A stretch of 64,000 bases of DNA from Candidatus Binatia bacterium (GCA_036563615.1 DATCMB010000019.1:147071-211070); one strand, 5' to 3'; positions 18,250 to 26,730 are shown, counted from the first letter of the stretch. Program-made: numbers and translations. The notes: generated from the sequence alone by a model not told the origin.

Positions 18250-19431
18250 TCAGCTCGGGTGCTTCGAGAGCAGCAGCGTCGCGTGCGTCGACAGCACGCC
18301 GCCGTTGCCGCTCACCAGACAGAGATCGTTCTTCTCGACTTGACGCGCGCCGCCCTGGCCGCGCAGCTGGATGACGGCCTCGCTGATCGGCGTCATGCCC
18401 CACATGTAGAACGACGAGAGCTGCCCGCCGCCCGTGTTGACCGGCAGCGAGCCGCCGGGAGCGATGCGTCCGTCGGCGACGAACGGTCCGCCCTCGCCCT
18501 TCTTGCAGAAGCCGTAGTCCTCGAGCGTCACCAGCACGGTGAAGGTGTAGCAATCGTAGATCTCGCAGAAGTCGACGTCCGCGAGCGTCGCGCCGGCCAT
18601 CTCGAAGGCGGTCTTCGCGGCGATGGGTGCGCCCGACGTGAGCGTCTCGATCGGATCGCCGCCCGGATGCCCCTGACCCATGCCGAGGACGTACACCGGC
18701 GGCTGACGCAGCGAGCGCGCGCGCTCGGCGCTCGTGACGATCACCGCGAGCCCGCCGTTCGACACGAGGCAGCAGTCGAGCAGGTGGAACGGCTCCGCCA
18801 CCCAGCGCGACGCGTGGTACTCCTCGAGCGTCAGCGGCTTGCCGTAGAACTGCGCGCGCGGGTTGCCCTGCGCCCAGGCGCGCTCGGCGACCGCGATGGC
18901 GCCGAGGTGGTCGTTGGTCGTGCCGTAGCGGTGCATGTGACGCTGCGCGACCAGCGCGTAGAGGCCGTTCACGCCGAACGCGCCGTACGCGGCGTTGAGG
19001 TCGCCGGCGAAGGCGTAGGCGCCCGACGAGCCGGAGCCCGAGCCCTTCTCGCCCGCGGGCCGCGGCGGCTTGAGCGGCGCGTCGGAGAACACGCACGCGA
19101 CGTTCGTCGCGAGCCCGGCCTCGATCGCGAGCGCCGCCTGCATGATCATCGCGCCGGCGGTCGCGCCGCCGAGGTTCATCGCCGCCGACAGACGCAGGTC
19201 CTTGAGACCGAGCGCTTGCTGCAGCGCGAACGAGCCCATGGTCGCGGCCTGGCCCCAGGTGAGCCCGGGGTTGACCAGCAGACCGTCGAGGTCCTGCGCC
19301 TCGAGACCTGCGTCCTCGAGCGCGAGCCGCACCGCTTCGACCGCGAAGCCGACCGCGCTCGGGCCGTACACCTTGCCCTGCTCGGTGATGCCGAGCCCGG
19401 CGATCGCGACCTTTGCCGTTCGGGACGCCAT
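18250..19431 (-). CDS. Thiolase-like (lipid-transfer protein/SCP2-type) enzyme
   Basis: A 393-aa protein of the SCP2/Ltp thiolase-like group. The start (MASRTAKVAIAGLGITEQGK) and the strand-rich core DVDFCEIYDCYTF near the middle are typical. The classic thiolase residues are not visible: NLGGATAGAM replaces the nucleophilic-Cys region, and VNTGGGQLSSFYMWGM stands where NxHGG and GHP motifs usually occur. This favours a retro-aldolase or other non-thiolytic role with the DUF35 partner encoded 2 nt downstream, as in Ltp2. The ATG at 19431 was chosen by homology; it diverges from an LLM oxidoreductase gene across 55 bp. Confidence 0.85.
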   Translation of the reverse strand: MASRTAKVAIAGLGITEQGKVYGPSAVGFAVEAVRLALEDAGLEAQDLDGLLVNPGLTWGQAATMGSFALQQALGLKDLRLSAAMNLGGATAGAMIMQAALAIEAGLATNVACVFSDAPLKPPRPAGEKGSGSGSSGAYAFAGDLNAAYGAFGVNGLYALVAQRHMHRYGTTNDHLGAIAVAERAWAQGNPRAQFYGKPLTLEEYHASRWVAEPFHLLDCCLVSNGGLAVIVTSAERARSLRQPPVYVLGMGQGHPGGDPIETLTSGAPIAAKTAFEMAGATLADVDFCEIYDCYTFTVLVTLEDYGFCKKGEGGPFVADGRIAPGGSLPVNTGGGQLSSFYMWGMTPISEAVIQLRGQGGARQVEKNDLCLVSGNGGVLSTHATLLLSKHPS

Positions 19432-19486
19432 GTGCGCGTTGTACGGAAGCGATGACCCCGATCTCAAGCAGCGGCGTCGCGAGGCG

Positions 19487-20362
19487 ATGAGCGCTCTGCG
19501 GATCAGCATCGAGCTGCCGGTCCACGGCGTCACCTTCGCGCAGGTGCGCGAGCTCGCGCGCGCCTGCGAAGCGGCTGGGCTCGACGGCGTCTGGGTGCCG
19601 GATCATCTCGTGTCGCTGCGTCCCGACGGCGAAACGCCGCTCGAGTGCACGACGCTGCTCGCAGCGCTCGCCGCGACGACGACGCTGCGCATCGGACCGC
19701 TCGTGCTCGCGCTGCCGCTGCGCGCGCACGCGCTGCTCGCGCTGCAGATGCGGACGCTCGCCGCGCTGGCGCCGGGGCGACTGGTGCTCGGCGTCGGGCT
19801 CGGCGGCTTCACCTACCGTCGCGCGGCACGTGCGCTCGGCGTCACCGCGCGCGACGACGCCGAGCGCGCCGCCACGCTCGCCGACGACGTCGCGCGGCTG
19901 CGCGCATCCGTGCAGGAGGACGCGGCGCAGCCGGTGCCGGTCTGGCTCGGCGGACGCTCGCGCGCCGTCCTCGACGCGGCCGCACGGGTCGCGGACGGCT
20001 GGAACTGTCCGTTCGTCGCCGAGCTCGAGGCGCGCAGCCGCGAGCTCGATCGGGCGTGCGCCGCCGCGGGTCGCGACCCCGCGACGCTCACGCGCTCGGT
20101 CTACTGCCTCGCGGCGCTCGCGGAGAGCGACGCCGAAGCGCGCCGACGTGCCGACGCGGCGCGCACGATGACGCGGCTCTTCGGCGACCTCGAGCGCGCG
20201 CACGTCTTCGGCACGCCGCCGCGCGCGCTCGCGCGCCTGCGGGAGCTACGGGCGCTCGGCGTGAGCGAGGTCGTGCTGCACATCGCCGGCGACCACGCGA
20301 GCAAGCTCGACGCGGTCGCGCTGCTCGCGCGCGACGTCCTGCCCGCGCTGCGCGCCGGCTGA
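19487..20362 (+). CDS. LLM-class flavin/F420-dependent oxidoreductase
   Basis: A 291-aa TIM-barrel protein of the luciferase-like monooxygenase superfamily. It begins with RISIELPVHGVTFAQV and AAGLDGVWVPDHL, contains GRLVLGVGLGG in the middle, and VPVWLGGRSRAVLDAAARVADGW near residue 150-175 (motifs split here as VPVWLGG and AARVADGW). Such enzymes use F420 or FMN for hydride transfer or oxygenation of diverse substrates. A GAGG ribosome site precedes the ATG at 19487. It diverges from the thiolase-like/DUF35 operon across a short shared promoter region, which suggests a common pathway but does not prove it. Confidence 0.88.
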   Translation: MSALRISIELPVHGVTFAQVRELARACEAAGLDGVWVPDHLVSLRPDGETPLECTTLLAALAATTTLRIGPLVLALPLRAHALLALQMRTLAALAPGRLVLGVGLGGFTYRRAARALGVTARDDAERAATLADDVARLRASVQEDAAQPVPVWLGGRSRAVLDAAARVADGWNCPFVAELEARSRELDRACAAAGRDPATLTRSVYCLAALAESDAEARRRADAARTMTRLFGDLERAHVFGTPPRALARLRELRALGVSEVVLHIAGDHASKLDAVALLARDVLPALRAG

Positions 20363-20446
20363 GTCGCGTCCGCCGCGCGACACGCGCCGAGCTCCGCCGC
20401 GCCCGCCGGGTGACATCCCGCCCGCGAGCTCACGGCGTCTGCCGAG

Positions 20447-21676
20447 CTACGCCCCGAGCAGCCACAGCCACGCGCCGGCGATCGCCAGCGTCGCGAGCGT
20501 CACCGGCACGCCGACCCGCGCGTGCGTGCGCCAGTCGATCTCGAGCCCGGTCCGCGACGCCTGCTCGAGCACGATGATGTTCGCGATGCTGCCGACGACG
20601 ATCAGGTTGCCGGCGAGCGTGCTCGACAGCGCCAGCACCGGGCCCGCGAGCGGATCGGTCGCCGCCGGCAGCAGCAGCATCACCGCAGGGACGTTCGACA
20701 CCAGGTTCGAGAGCGTCGCCGCGACGACGAAGAGCCAGCCCGGCTCGCGCAGGTCGAGGCCGACCGCCGCCGCTTCGTGCACCATCGCGGCCGCGGCGCC
20801 GCTCGCGCTGAATGCGTGATTGACGACGAAGAGCCCGATGAACAGCACCAGCAGGTGCCAGTCGACGAGCGCGAGCTGGGCGCGCGACGCCGTTCGCCGG
20901 CTGACGAGCAGGATGCCGGCGCCGGTCAGCGCGACGAGCTCGCGCGGCAGCTCGGTGAAGAGGAAGAGCAACACGATGCCTCCGAGCACGAGCAGACCCT
21001 TCGTGCTCTGCCAGGCGTCGAAGCGCACCTGCAGCGCGCGCGCCTGCTTGGTGGCGTCCGGCAGCGGCGCCGCGTTCCAGCGCCCTCCGTAGAGCGCGCG
21101 GATCACCAGCCACACGACGCCGAGACCGAGCAGCACCGGCACGGACGCGTCGAGCAAGTAGCCCGCGAACGACAGCCCGAGCCTTTGTCCGAGCAGCATG
21201 TTCTGCGGGTTGCCGATCAGCGTCGCCGCCGAGCCGACGTTGGCGGCGCAGGCGAGCGCGAGCAGGAACGGCACCGGATCGAGCTTGCGCCGCGCGCACA
21301 CCTCGATCAGCACCGGCGTCATCGCGAGGCAGACGATGTCGTTCACCAGCACCGCCGACAGGGCGCCGGCGAGCACGATCACCAGCGCGAGCAGTCGCTC
21401 GGGCGACGTCTGGTGCAGCGTGAGGCGCCGCGTGACGAGACCGTAGAAGCCGCCCTGACGGAGCTGCGCCGAGACGATCATCAGCCCGAAGAGCAGCGCG
21501 ATCGTCTCCACGTCGACCGCCTGCCAGGCCTCGTCGACGCCGACGCGCTCGGTTGCGAGCAGCGCGATCGCGCCGAGCAGCGCGATCCCGGTGCGGTCGA
21601 TCAGCAGGCCCGGCACGCCGCCCGCGAGCATGCCGAGATAGACCAGCGCGAAGATGGTCAGGCCCGTGGCGTCCAC
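20447..21676 (-). CDS. Anion permease of the ion transporter superfamily (SLC13/ArsB-like)
   Basis: A 409-aa inner-membrane protein with about 10-12 hydrophobic segments. Two superfamily signatures are visible: VLVNDIVCLAMTPVLIEV with GSAATLIGNPQN in the first half, and SNLVSNVPAVMLLLP in the second half, the repeated hairpin motifs of the ArsB/NhaD/SLC13 group. The family carries arsenite, sulfate, dicarboxylates or sodium; the substrate here is not evident and no ars genes are nearby. It stands alone and converges on the LLM gene. Confidence 0.88.
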   Translation of the reverse strand: MDATGLTIFALVYLGMLAGGVPGLLIDRTGIALLGAIALLATERVGVDEAWQAVDVETIALLFGLMIVSAQLRQGGFYGLVTRRLTLHQTSPERLLALVIVLAGALSAVLVNDIVCLAMTPVLIEVCARRKLDPVPFLLALACAANVGSAATLIGNPQNMLLGQRLGLSFAGYLLDASVPVLLGLGVVWLVIRALYGGRWNAAPLPDATKQARALQVRFDAWQSTKGLLVLGGIVLLFLFTELPRELVALTGAGILLVSRRTASRAQLALVDWHLLVLFIGLFVVNHAFSASGAAAAMVHEAAAVGLDLREPGWLFVVAATLSNLVSNVPAVMLLLPAATDPLAGPVLALSSTLAGNLIVVGSIANIIVLEQASRTGLEIDWRTHARVGVPVTLATLAIAGAWLWLLGA

Positions 21677-21802
21677 GCGCCGCAGTTAGCAGCGCACTGC
21701 GCTTTCCCGCTACGCTGCTATGCTCGGCGACGCCCGCTTCCCTTCCGGTCGAGCCGATCGTTCACCGGAAGACGGGAGGCGGCCATGCAACTGGAGGATG
21801 CG

Positions 21803-22705
21803 ATGACGCGTGCACGTAGCTGGTGGTTTGCGGTTCTGCTCGTGGGAGCGCTCGGGTTGCCGACGGCGGCCCGGGCGGGCGTCGTCATCGTGACGGAGAG
21901 CGAGGAGCCGGGCGATGCCGTCGGCAAGAGCGGGCAGCCGCCGGCCGCCTCCGCGAAGGCCGCGAACGACCCAGCGGCGAAGGACAAGCGTCGCCTGACG
22001 GGCCTTCTCTACGCGTCGGGCACGGACGTGCGCATGGAGGGCACGCGCACGGACGCCGACGAGAAGGAGTCCGGCACCGTTCTCTTCCGCGGCGCGAACG
22101 ACACGCTGATCGTGATCGACGACCAGGAGAAGACCTACTTCGAGATCACCCGCGCCGACGCCAAGCGGCTCGCTTCGTCGCTCGAGTCGGCGCGCGCGCA
22201 GATCCGCGCCCAGATGGAGAACATGTCGGCCGAGGACCGCGCCGCGGTCGAGCAGGCGATGAAGGAGTTCGGCGGGCTCGGCAGCGCCGGGCAGAAGAAG
22301 GAGCCCGCGCCGCTCAAGGCGGTCGCCACCGGCAAGACGAGCTCCGTCGAGGGGCGCTCGTGCCGCGAGTTCGAGGTGCAGCGCGGCGGCAAGCGCATCG
22401 CCGAGGCCTGCGTCGCGTCGTGGAGCGACACCGGGCTCAAGCCCGACGACCTCGTCGGCCTGCGCAAGCTCGCCGAGTTCCAGCGCGAGGTGCTCTCCGC
22501 GATGAACTGGGAGGGTCTCGAGGCCGCGCCCGGTGCCGAGGTGTTCGAGCTGCTCGACGAGGTCGGCGGCTTCCCGGTGCGCGTGCGTGCCACCGAGGAC
22601 GGCGAGACGGTCGAGTTCCGCGTCAAGGACATCCAGCGCAAGGACATCGATCCGAAGCTGTTCCAGGTGCCCGCGGGCTACGAGCGCGCCGCGCTGCCCG
22701 GCTGA
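21803..22705 (+). CDS. Exported DUF4412-like protein
   Basis: A 300-aa secreted protein of uncertain function. The signal peptide (MTRARSWWFAVLLVGALGLP) ends near ARA-G. The mature protein starts with VVIVTESE, includes a Lys-rich linker, then a beta-rich repeat: VLFRGANDTLIVIDDQEKTY, a helical region rich in Met/Glu (residues 120-160), and a C-terminal lobe ending QVPAGYERAALPG. This arrangement resembles DUF4412 proteins that may bind lipids or metals in the periplasm. An ATG 18 nt earlier (21785) also has a GGGAGG site; 21803 is preferred because it has GGAGG at 5 nt and gives a cleaner signal peptide. Confidence 0.75.
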   Translation: MTRARSWWFAVLLVGALGLPTAARAGVVIVTESEEPGDAVGKSGQPPAASAKAANDPAAKDKRRLTGLLYASGTDVRMEGTRTDADEKESGTVLFRGANDTLIVIDDQEKTYFEITRADAKRLASSLESARAQIRAQMENMSAEDRAAVEQAMKEFGGLGSAGQKKEPAPLKAVATGKTSSVEGRSCREFEVQRGGKRIAEACVASWSDTGLKPDDLVGLRKLAEFQREVLSAMNWEGLEAAPGAEVFELLDEVGGFPVRVRATEDGETVEFRVKDIQRKDIDPKLFQVPAGYERAALPG

Positions 22706-22834
22706 CGGAGCCTGCTTTTTGCGCACTGCCCGCGCATTGGGCAGCGCGCGCGGCGCGTCGAATCCGCGCGCTCAGCAACGACGGGCGGTTCGCGACGCCG
22801 CCGGCTGGCGCGACGCTTGCGCTAGGCGGCGGAC

Positions 22835-23083
22835 GTGCTGTCTGTGCTCCGTTTCGTCGTCGTCGTTCTCGCGCTGGCGCCGCTACGAGGGGTGGCCGAG
22901 GCCACCCCTCGTGCGGTCCCGGGTTGCCCGGGCTACGCGAGCTTGATGAGCGCGGCTGCCGACGCGCTCAGACAGGGCGACCAGCAGCAAGCGCTCGAGA
23001 AGCTGCGCGCGGCGCGCGAAGCGCTCGACCGCTGCAGCCGCGGCGCGAAGCCGCAGGACGAGGGCGTCGTCGCGGCGGGCTGA
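22835..23083 (+). CDS. Small exported protein of unknown function
   Basis: An 82-aa reading frame from a GTG. A hydrophobic N-terminus (MLSVLRFVVVVLALAPL) followed by an Ala-rich cleavage region looks like a signal peptide. The rest is a helical, Gln/Ala-rich stretch (ALRQGDQQQALEKLRAARE) with two cysteines, resembling a single TPR-like hairpin. No family is recognised. A perfect 12-bp inverted repeat (22885-22896 with 22901-22912) falls inside the signal-peptide coding region, which is unusual for coding DNA, so the gene call is only moderate. Confidence 0.5.
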   Translation: MLSVLRFVVVVLALAPLRGVAEATPRAVPGCPGYASLMSAAADALRQGDQQQALEKLRAAREALDRCSRGAKPQDEGVVAAG

Positions 23084-23149
23084 GCCGTCGCCGCGAGCGT
23101 ACGCCTCCCCTCGGCGCGGTGCGCTCGCTTCGCGAAGGGTGAGCTCGGG

Positions 23150-23464
23150 TCAGAACGGCGTGCTCGGGCCGCTCACCGCCGCGTCGACCTCGCGCGGGTC
23201 GACGCGCTGACCGCTCTCGAGCGCATCGATCAGCATCTGCACGCGGCGCTTCTCGAGCAGGATCTCCTGCTGCGCCGCGCCCTTGGTGGCCGACGCCTGC
23301 GCGGCGAGCTGACGCTCGGCGCTCTCGAGGCGTTCGAGGTCGGCGCTGCTGCGGGTCGTCGTGGTCGTCGTCGTGGTGGTGGTCGAGGTCTGCGCGGCGA
23401 CCGGGGTCGCGGCGAGGGCGACGCCCAGCGCGGCGAGCGCGACGAATCGTGGTGCCTTCTTCAT
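23150..23464 (-). CDS. Small secreted protein with poly-threonine linker
   Basis: A 104-aa exported protein of unknown function. The signal peptide (MKKAPRFVALAALGVALAA) ends near VAA-QT. A run of ten threonines follows almost at once, then a helical, charged segment (DLERLESAERQLAAQA) and a short tail ending STPF. AGGAGG lies 6 nt before the ATG. The Thr run is encoded by ACC/ACG codons in a simple-sequence tract that could vary in length. No family is recognised. Confidence 0.75.
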   Translation of the reverse strand: MKKAPRFVALAALGVALAATPVAAQTSTTTTTTTTTTRSSADLERLESAERQLAAQASATKGAAQQEILLEKRRVQMLIDALESGQRVDPREVDAAVSGPSTPF

Positions 23465-23619
23465 GGTTCCCTCCTGAGTGGTTGTGAGGAGCGTACCGCT
23501 CGGGTGGTGAACGCATGGTTCGCGGTACCGAGGAAGAGCCTACCACGATCCTCCGGGAGCGGAACCGCGGCGCAGGTTGCGCCCTGACGCCCGCGTGCGC
23601 GGCCTGCTAAGCGTGCGCC

Positions 23620-24513
23620 ATGCGGGTGACCCTCGACTGGCTCGGCGTCTCGACCTTCCGCCTCGTCGTCGGCGAGCTGACGATCTTCCTCGACGCCTAC
23701 ATCGACCGCGTGCCGGCGGCGCCGCCGGTCGGCATGACGGTCGCCGACGTGAAGCGCGCCGACTGGGTGCTGATCGGGCACTCGCACTTCGACCACCTGT
23801 GGGGCGCGGAGCGCATCGCGCGTCAGACCGGCGCCACCGTGATCGGCTCACACGAGACCGTGCGCCTGCTGCACGACGTCGACAGGATCCCCGAGCAGCA
23901 GCTCATGGCGGTCGCGGGCGGCGAGCCGATCGAGCTCGCGAAGGACGTGCGCGTGCGCGTCTTCCCGAGCCTGCACTCGTGCATCTGGGCGACGATGGGC
24001 TCGGCGGCCGACGATCCCTGCCTCGGCGACCTCGGCGTCAAGCATCAGGAGCGCGTCATGCGCGTCGAGGGCGCGATGCAGCTCCTGCACTCGGGCGCGC
24101 TTGGCGACGACATCGCCAAGCACATGCACGAGAGCGACCGCCATCCGCGCGGCGAGGGCGGGTCGTTCGCGTTCCTCATCGAGACGCCCGCCGGCTCGAT
24201 CTTCTGGAAGGACAGCTCCGGGCACTGGAGCGGTCTCCTGCGCGACCTCCGGCCCGACGTCGCGCTGCTCGCCGCGGTGGGCCGCGGCAACGTCGACGGC
24301 GAGCCCCACCAGGGGACGCTCGCGAGCTTCGTCGCCGACGAGGTCGAGCTGCTGAAGCCCGGCCGCGTCATCCTCTGCCACCACGACGACTGGATGCCGC
24401 CGCTCACCAGGCCGATCGACACGGAGCCGATCCGCCGCGAGCTCGAGCGGCGCACGCCCGGCGCGCAGCTCGTCGAGATGGGCTACCTCGAGGGGCGGAC
24501 GATCCTCGGCTGA
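23620..24513 (+). CDS. Metallo-beta-lactamase-fold hydrolase
   Basis: A 297-aa cytoplasmic protein. The metal-binding motif HSHFDH spans residues 54-59, followed by the UlaG-like layout of further His/Asp ligands (SLHSCIW near residue 117, and ILCHHDDW near 252). The start MRVTLDWLGVSTFRL, where a strand leads directly into WLG, is typical of the UlaG/L-ascorbate-6-phosphate-lactonase-like branch. The substrate is unknown; no sugar genes are adjacent. It converges on the methyltransferase gene. Confidence 0.85.
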   Translation: MRVTLDWLGVSTFRLVVGELTIFLDAYIDRVPAAPPVGMTVADVKRADWVLIGHSHFDHLWGAERIARQTGATVIGSHETVRLLHDVDRIPEQQLMAVAGGEPIELAKDVRVRVFPSLHSCIWATMGSAADDPCLGDLGVKHQERVMRVEGAMQLLHSGALGDDIAKHMHESDRHPRGEGGSFAFLIETPAGSIFWKDSSGHWSGLLRDLRPDVALLAAVGRGNVDGEPHQGTLASFVADEVELLKPGRVILCHHDDWMPPLTRPIDTEPIRRELERRTPGAQLVEMGYLEGRTILG

Positions 24514-24582
24514 CCCGCGGCGTCGGCGCGCGGCGCGGCGCGCACGACCGTCTCGCGCGCGCCGCTCAAGCCCGCGCGGCGC

Positions 24583-25245
24583 TCACGCGACCGCGCTCCA
24601 GTAGACGAGCGTGCCGAAGCCCGTCATGCGCGAGCCGCGCTCGCGCACGTCGCTGAAGCCCGCCGCGCGGATGATCTCGGGCAGGCGTCCGGTCAGGTTG
24701 GGAAGCACGCGGTCCTCGCCGTCGAACAGGCGGATCGGCAGCGACAGGAGCCACATCAGCGCGTTGCTGGGCGGACCGAAGTCGGCGACGTGCAGCTCGC
24801 CGCCCGGACGCAGCGCCGCGCGCGCGGCGCGCAGCGCGCCGAGCTTCTCGTCGGCCGTGAGATGGTGCAGGACGAGCGTCGACAGCACGCGGTCGAGCGA
24901 GCCCGGCTGCAGGCCGACCTCCTCGATCCTCCCCTGGCGCAGCTCGACCTCGACCTTGGCGTCGGCGAGCTTGCCGCGCGCGATGTCGAGGATCTTCGGG
25001 TCGACGTCGATCCCGATGACGCGCGCCGTCGGGTGCGAGCGCTTCACCATGAGCGCCAGCGTGCCGGTGCCGCAGCCCAGGTCGACGACGGTCATCCCGG
25101 GCTGGATCCGCGCCTGGTCGACGAGCTGTTGCTTGACCTCGTCCTCGCGCAGCAGGAGCCGGATGCAGGGGTCGTAGAGCGGCGTCAGCCAGTCGAGGCC
25201 CATCGCGGGCACGAACGAGTGTGAGTGCTTGTGCGTTGCTTCCAC
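24583..25245 (-). CDS. Class I SAM-dependent methyltransferase
   Basis: A 220-aa enzyme with the SAM-binding motif I VVDLGCGTG at residues 53-61, the acidic end of strand 2 in GIDVDPKIL, and the motif LSTLVLHHL. It resembles UbiE/arsenite-methyltransferase-like class I enzymes but lacks the Cys set of ArsM, so the substrate is open. The GTG at 25245 is chosen because GGAGG lies exactly 5 nt upstream. The resulting N-terminus is His-rich (MEATHKHSHSF). The gene diverges from a copper-type CsoR repressor, and a palindrome of CsoR-operator type lies 24-42 bp before its start, so metal-responsive control is likely. Confidence 0.85.
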   Translation of the reverse strand: MEATHKHSHSFVPAMGLDWLTPLYDPCIRLLLREDEVKQQLVDQARIQPGMTVVDLGCGTGTLALMVKRSHPTARVIGIDVDPKILDIARGKLADAKVEVELRQGRIEEVGLQPGSLDRVLSTLVLHHLTADEKLGALRAARAALRPGGELHVADFGPPSNALMWLLSLPIRLFDGEDRVLPNLTGRLPEIIRAAGFSDVRERGSRMTGFGTLVYWSAVA

Positions 25246-25268
25246 GTCGTCCTCCGTGGCGTCCGGCC

Positions 25269-25287
25269 TATACCACCTGGGGGTATA
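25269..25287. promoter_or_regulatory. Putative CsoR operator (methyltransferase side)
   Basis: The 19-nt palindrome TATACCACCTGGGGGTATA matches its own complement at 8 of 9 paired positions. AT-flanked G/C-tract palindromes of this kind are typical of CsoR/RcnR/FrmR-family operators. It lies just upstream of the methyltransferase gene and about 90 bp before csoR. On the minus strand it would overlap a possible TGGACA -35 and TATAGG -10. Confidence 0.6.
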
Positions 25288-25350
25288 TGTCCAGTACCTG
25301 CGGTGAAAAGCTTGCCGATAGAGCGTAACCCCACCGTCGTCTTGTCGAGC

Positions 25351-25367
25351 GTACCGGGTAAGGGTAC
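25351..25367. promoter_or_regulatory. Second putative CsoR half-site pair (csoR side)
   Basis: GTACC and GGTAC arms flank a 7-nt centre, ending 11 nt before the csoR ATG. The arms resemble those of the palindrome at 25269-25287, so CsoR may bind both and repress its own gene. The match is weaker than that of the first site. Confidence 0.4.
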
Positions 25368-25378
25368 TGTCCACGCTC

Positions 25379-25654
25379 ATGAACGCGACCACGAAGCGCT
25401 CCTGTCTCGCGCGTCTCGGGCGCATCGAGGGCCAGGTGCGCGGCATCGCCCGCATGGTCGACGACGACCGCTACTGCATCGACGTCATCACGCAGATCCA
25501 GGCGGTGAAGGCGGCGTTGCGGCGCGTCGAGGAGGAGATCCTGCGCGACCACGTCGCGCACTGCGTCGAGGAGGCGATCCGCAGCGGCGACGCGAAGGAA
25601 CAGCGCAAGAAGGTCGCGGAGCTGATCGAGGTGCTGGGCCGGCGCAAGGCCTAG
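25379..25654 (+). CDS. csoR: CsoR-family metal-sensing repressor, copper(I) type
   Basis: A 91-aa all-helical DUF156 protein. The family core RLGRIEGQVRGIARMV spans residues 12-27. The copper-sensor ligand set C33, H58 and C62 is present with the H-x3-C spacing of copper CsoR (C36, H61 and C65 in the mycobacterial protein). Metal-free CsoR binds its operator and releases it on Cu(I) binding. Palindromic operator-like sites lie upstream, between this gene and the divergent methyltransferase. The CusCBA-like efflux operon is only 3 kb away and could be another target, but I see no clear site there. Copper specificity is inferred from ligands. Confidence 0.9.
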   Translation: MNATTKRSCLARLGRIEGQVRGIARMVDDDRYCIDVITQIQAVKAALRRVEEEILRDHVAHCVEEAIRSGDAKEQRKKVAELIEVLGRRKA

Positions 25655-25684
25655 CGGTCGCAGGCGAGTCGGAGGCGAGGCGAA

Positions 25685-26647
25685 ATGAAGGCGATACGCG
25701 TCGAGAAGCACGGCGGCCCGGAGGTGCTCGAGCTGCGCGAGGTGCCGGATCCGCAGCCCGGCGCCGGCCAGGTGCGGATCCGCGTGCACGCGGCCGGCGT
25801 CAATCCGGTCGACACGTACATCCGCGCGGGTCAGCAGGGCTACACCGCGGCGCTGCCGTACACGCCCGGCATGGACGCCGCGGGCGTCGTCGACGCGGTG
25901 GGCGAGGGCGTCACGCAGCTCGCGGTCGGCGACCGCGTCTACACCAACCTCGCGCTCACCGGCACGTACGCCGAGCTCACGCTCGCGCCGGCCGAGCAGG
26001 TGCGTCGCTTGCCGGAGCGCCTGAGCTTCGCCCAGGGCGCGGCGATCGGCATCCCATACTTGACGGCGTACCGCGCGCTCTTCCAGCGCGCGCAGCTCAA
26101 GCCCGGCGAATGGCTGCTCGTGCACGGCGCGAGCGGCGGCGTCGGCACGGCGGCGGTGCAGCTCGCGCGCGCCGCCGGCGCGATCGTGATCGGCACCGCG
26201 GGCACCGACGAGGGACGGCGCAGCGTCGCCGAGCAGGGCGCGCACCACGTCCTCGACCACCACGCGCCGGACTACCTCGCGCGCGTGCGCGAGCTCACGG
26301 ACGGACGCGGCGTCGACGTGATCGCCGAGATGCTCGCCAACGTGAACCTCGCGAAGGACTTCGAGGCGCTCGCACGCTACGGCCGCATCGTGGTGATCGG
26401 CAGCCGCGGCACGCTCGAGTTCGAGCCGCGTCTCACGATGCGCATCGACGCGACGATCCTCGGCATGTCGCTCGCGAACACGCCGCCGGAAGAGTTCGCG
26501 CGCGCGCACGCCGCGGTCGCGGCCGGCCTCGAGAACGGCACGCTGCGTCCGGTCGTCCGCTGCGAGCTGCCGCTCGCCGAGGCGGCGAAGGCGCACGAGC
26601 TCGTCCTGCAGCCGGGCGCGCTCGGCAAGATCGTGCTGGTGCCGTAG
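25685..26647 (+). CDS. Zinc-independent MDR quinone oxidoreductase (zeta-crystallin-like)
   Basis: A 320-aa medium-chain dehydrogenase/reductase. It starts MKAIRVEKHGGPEVLEL, has AAGVNPVDTYIR near residue 36, and the NADPH-binding VHGASGGVGTAAVQLA near 145, all typical of NADPH:quinone reductase. The catalytic zinc Cys/His set is absent, as expected for this subgroup. It reduces quinones or enone-type electrophiles with NADPH. The gene follows csoR by 30 nt on the same strand, so co-transcription and induction under copper stress are plausible. A GAGGCG ribosome site precedes the ATG. Confidence 0.92.
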   Translation: MKAIRVEKHGGPEVLELREVPDPQPGAGQVRIRVHAAGVNPVDTYIRAGQQGYTAALPYTPGMDAAGVVDAVGEGVTQLAVGDRVYTNLALTGTYAELTLAPAEQVRRLPERLSFAQGAAIGIPYLTAYRALFQRAQLKPGEWLLVHGASGGVGTAAVQLARAAGAIVIGTAGTDEGRRSVAEQGAHHVLDHHAPDYLARVRELTDGRGVDVIAEMLANVNLAKDFEALARYGRIVVIGSRGTLEFEPRLTMRIDATILGMSLANTPPEEFARAHAAVAAGLENGTLRPVVRCELPLAEAAKAHELVLQPGALGKIVLVP

Positions 26648-26730
26648 CGGAGCGCGGCGCGCACGCCGCGCGTCGCCCGTAGCAGGGGCTTCGCGTTGAC
26701 CCTGCAGCGTGCCCCCGGCTATGGGCGCGC

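Noticed and set aside
18250..19431. Classical acetyl-CoA acetyltransferase
   Set aside because: The catalytic Cys and the GHP motif are not visible, and the DUF35 partner points to the Ltp2-like group.
24583..25455. Longer methyltransferase frame starting at 25455
   Set aside because: It would run across csoR's start and both operator-like sites; the GTG at 25245 has an ideal ribosome site.
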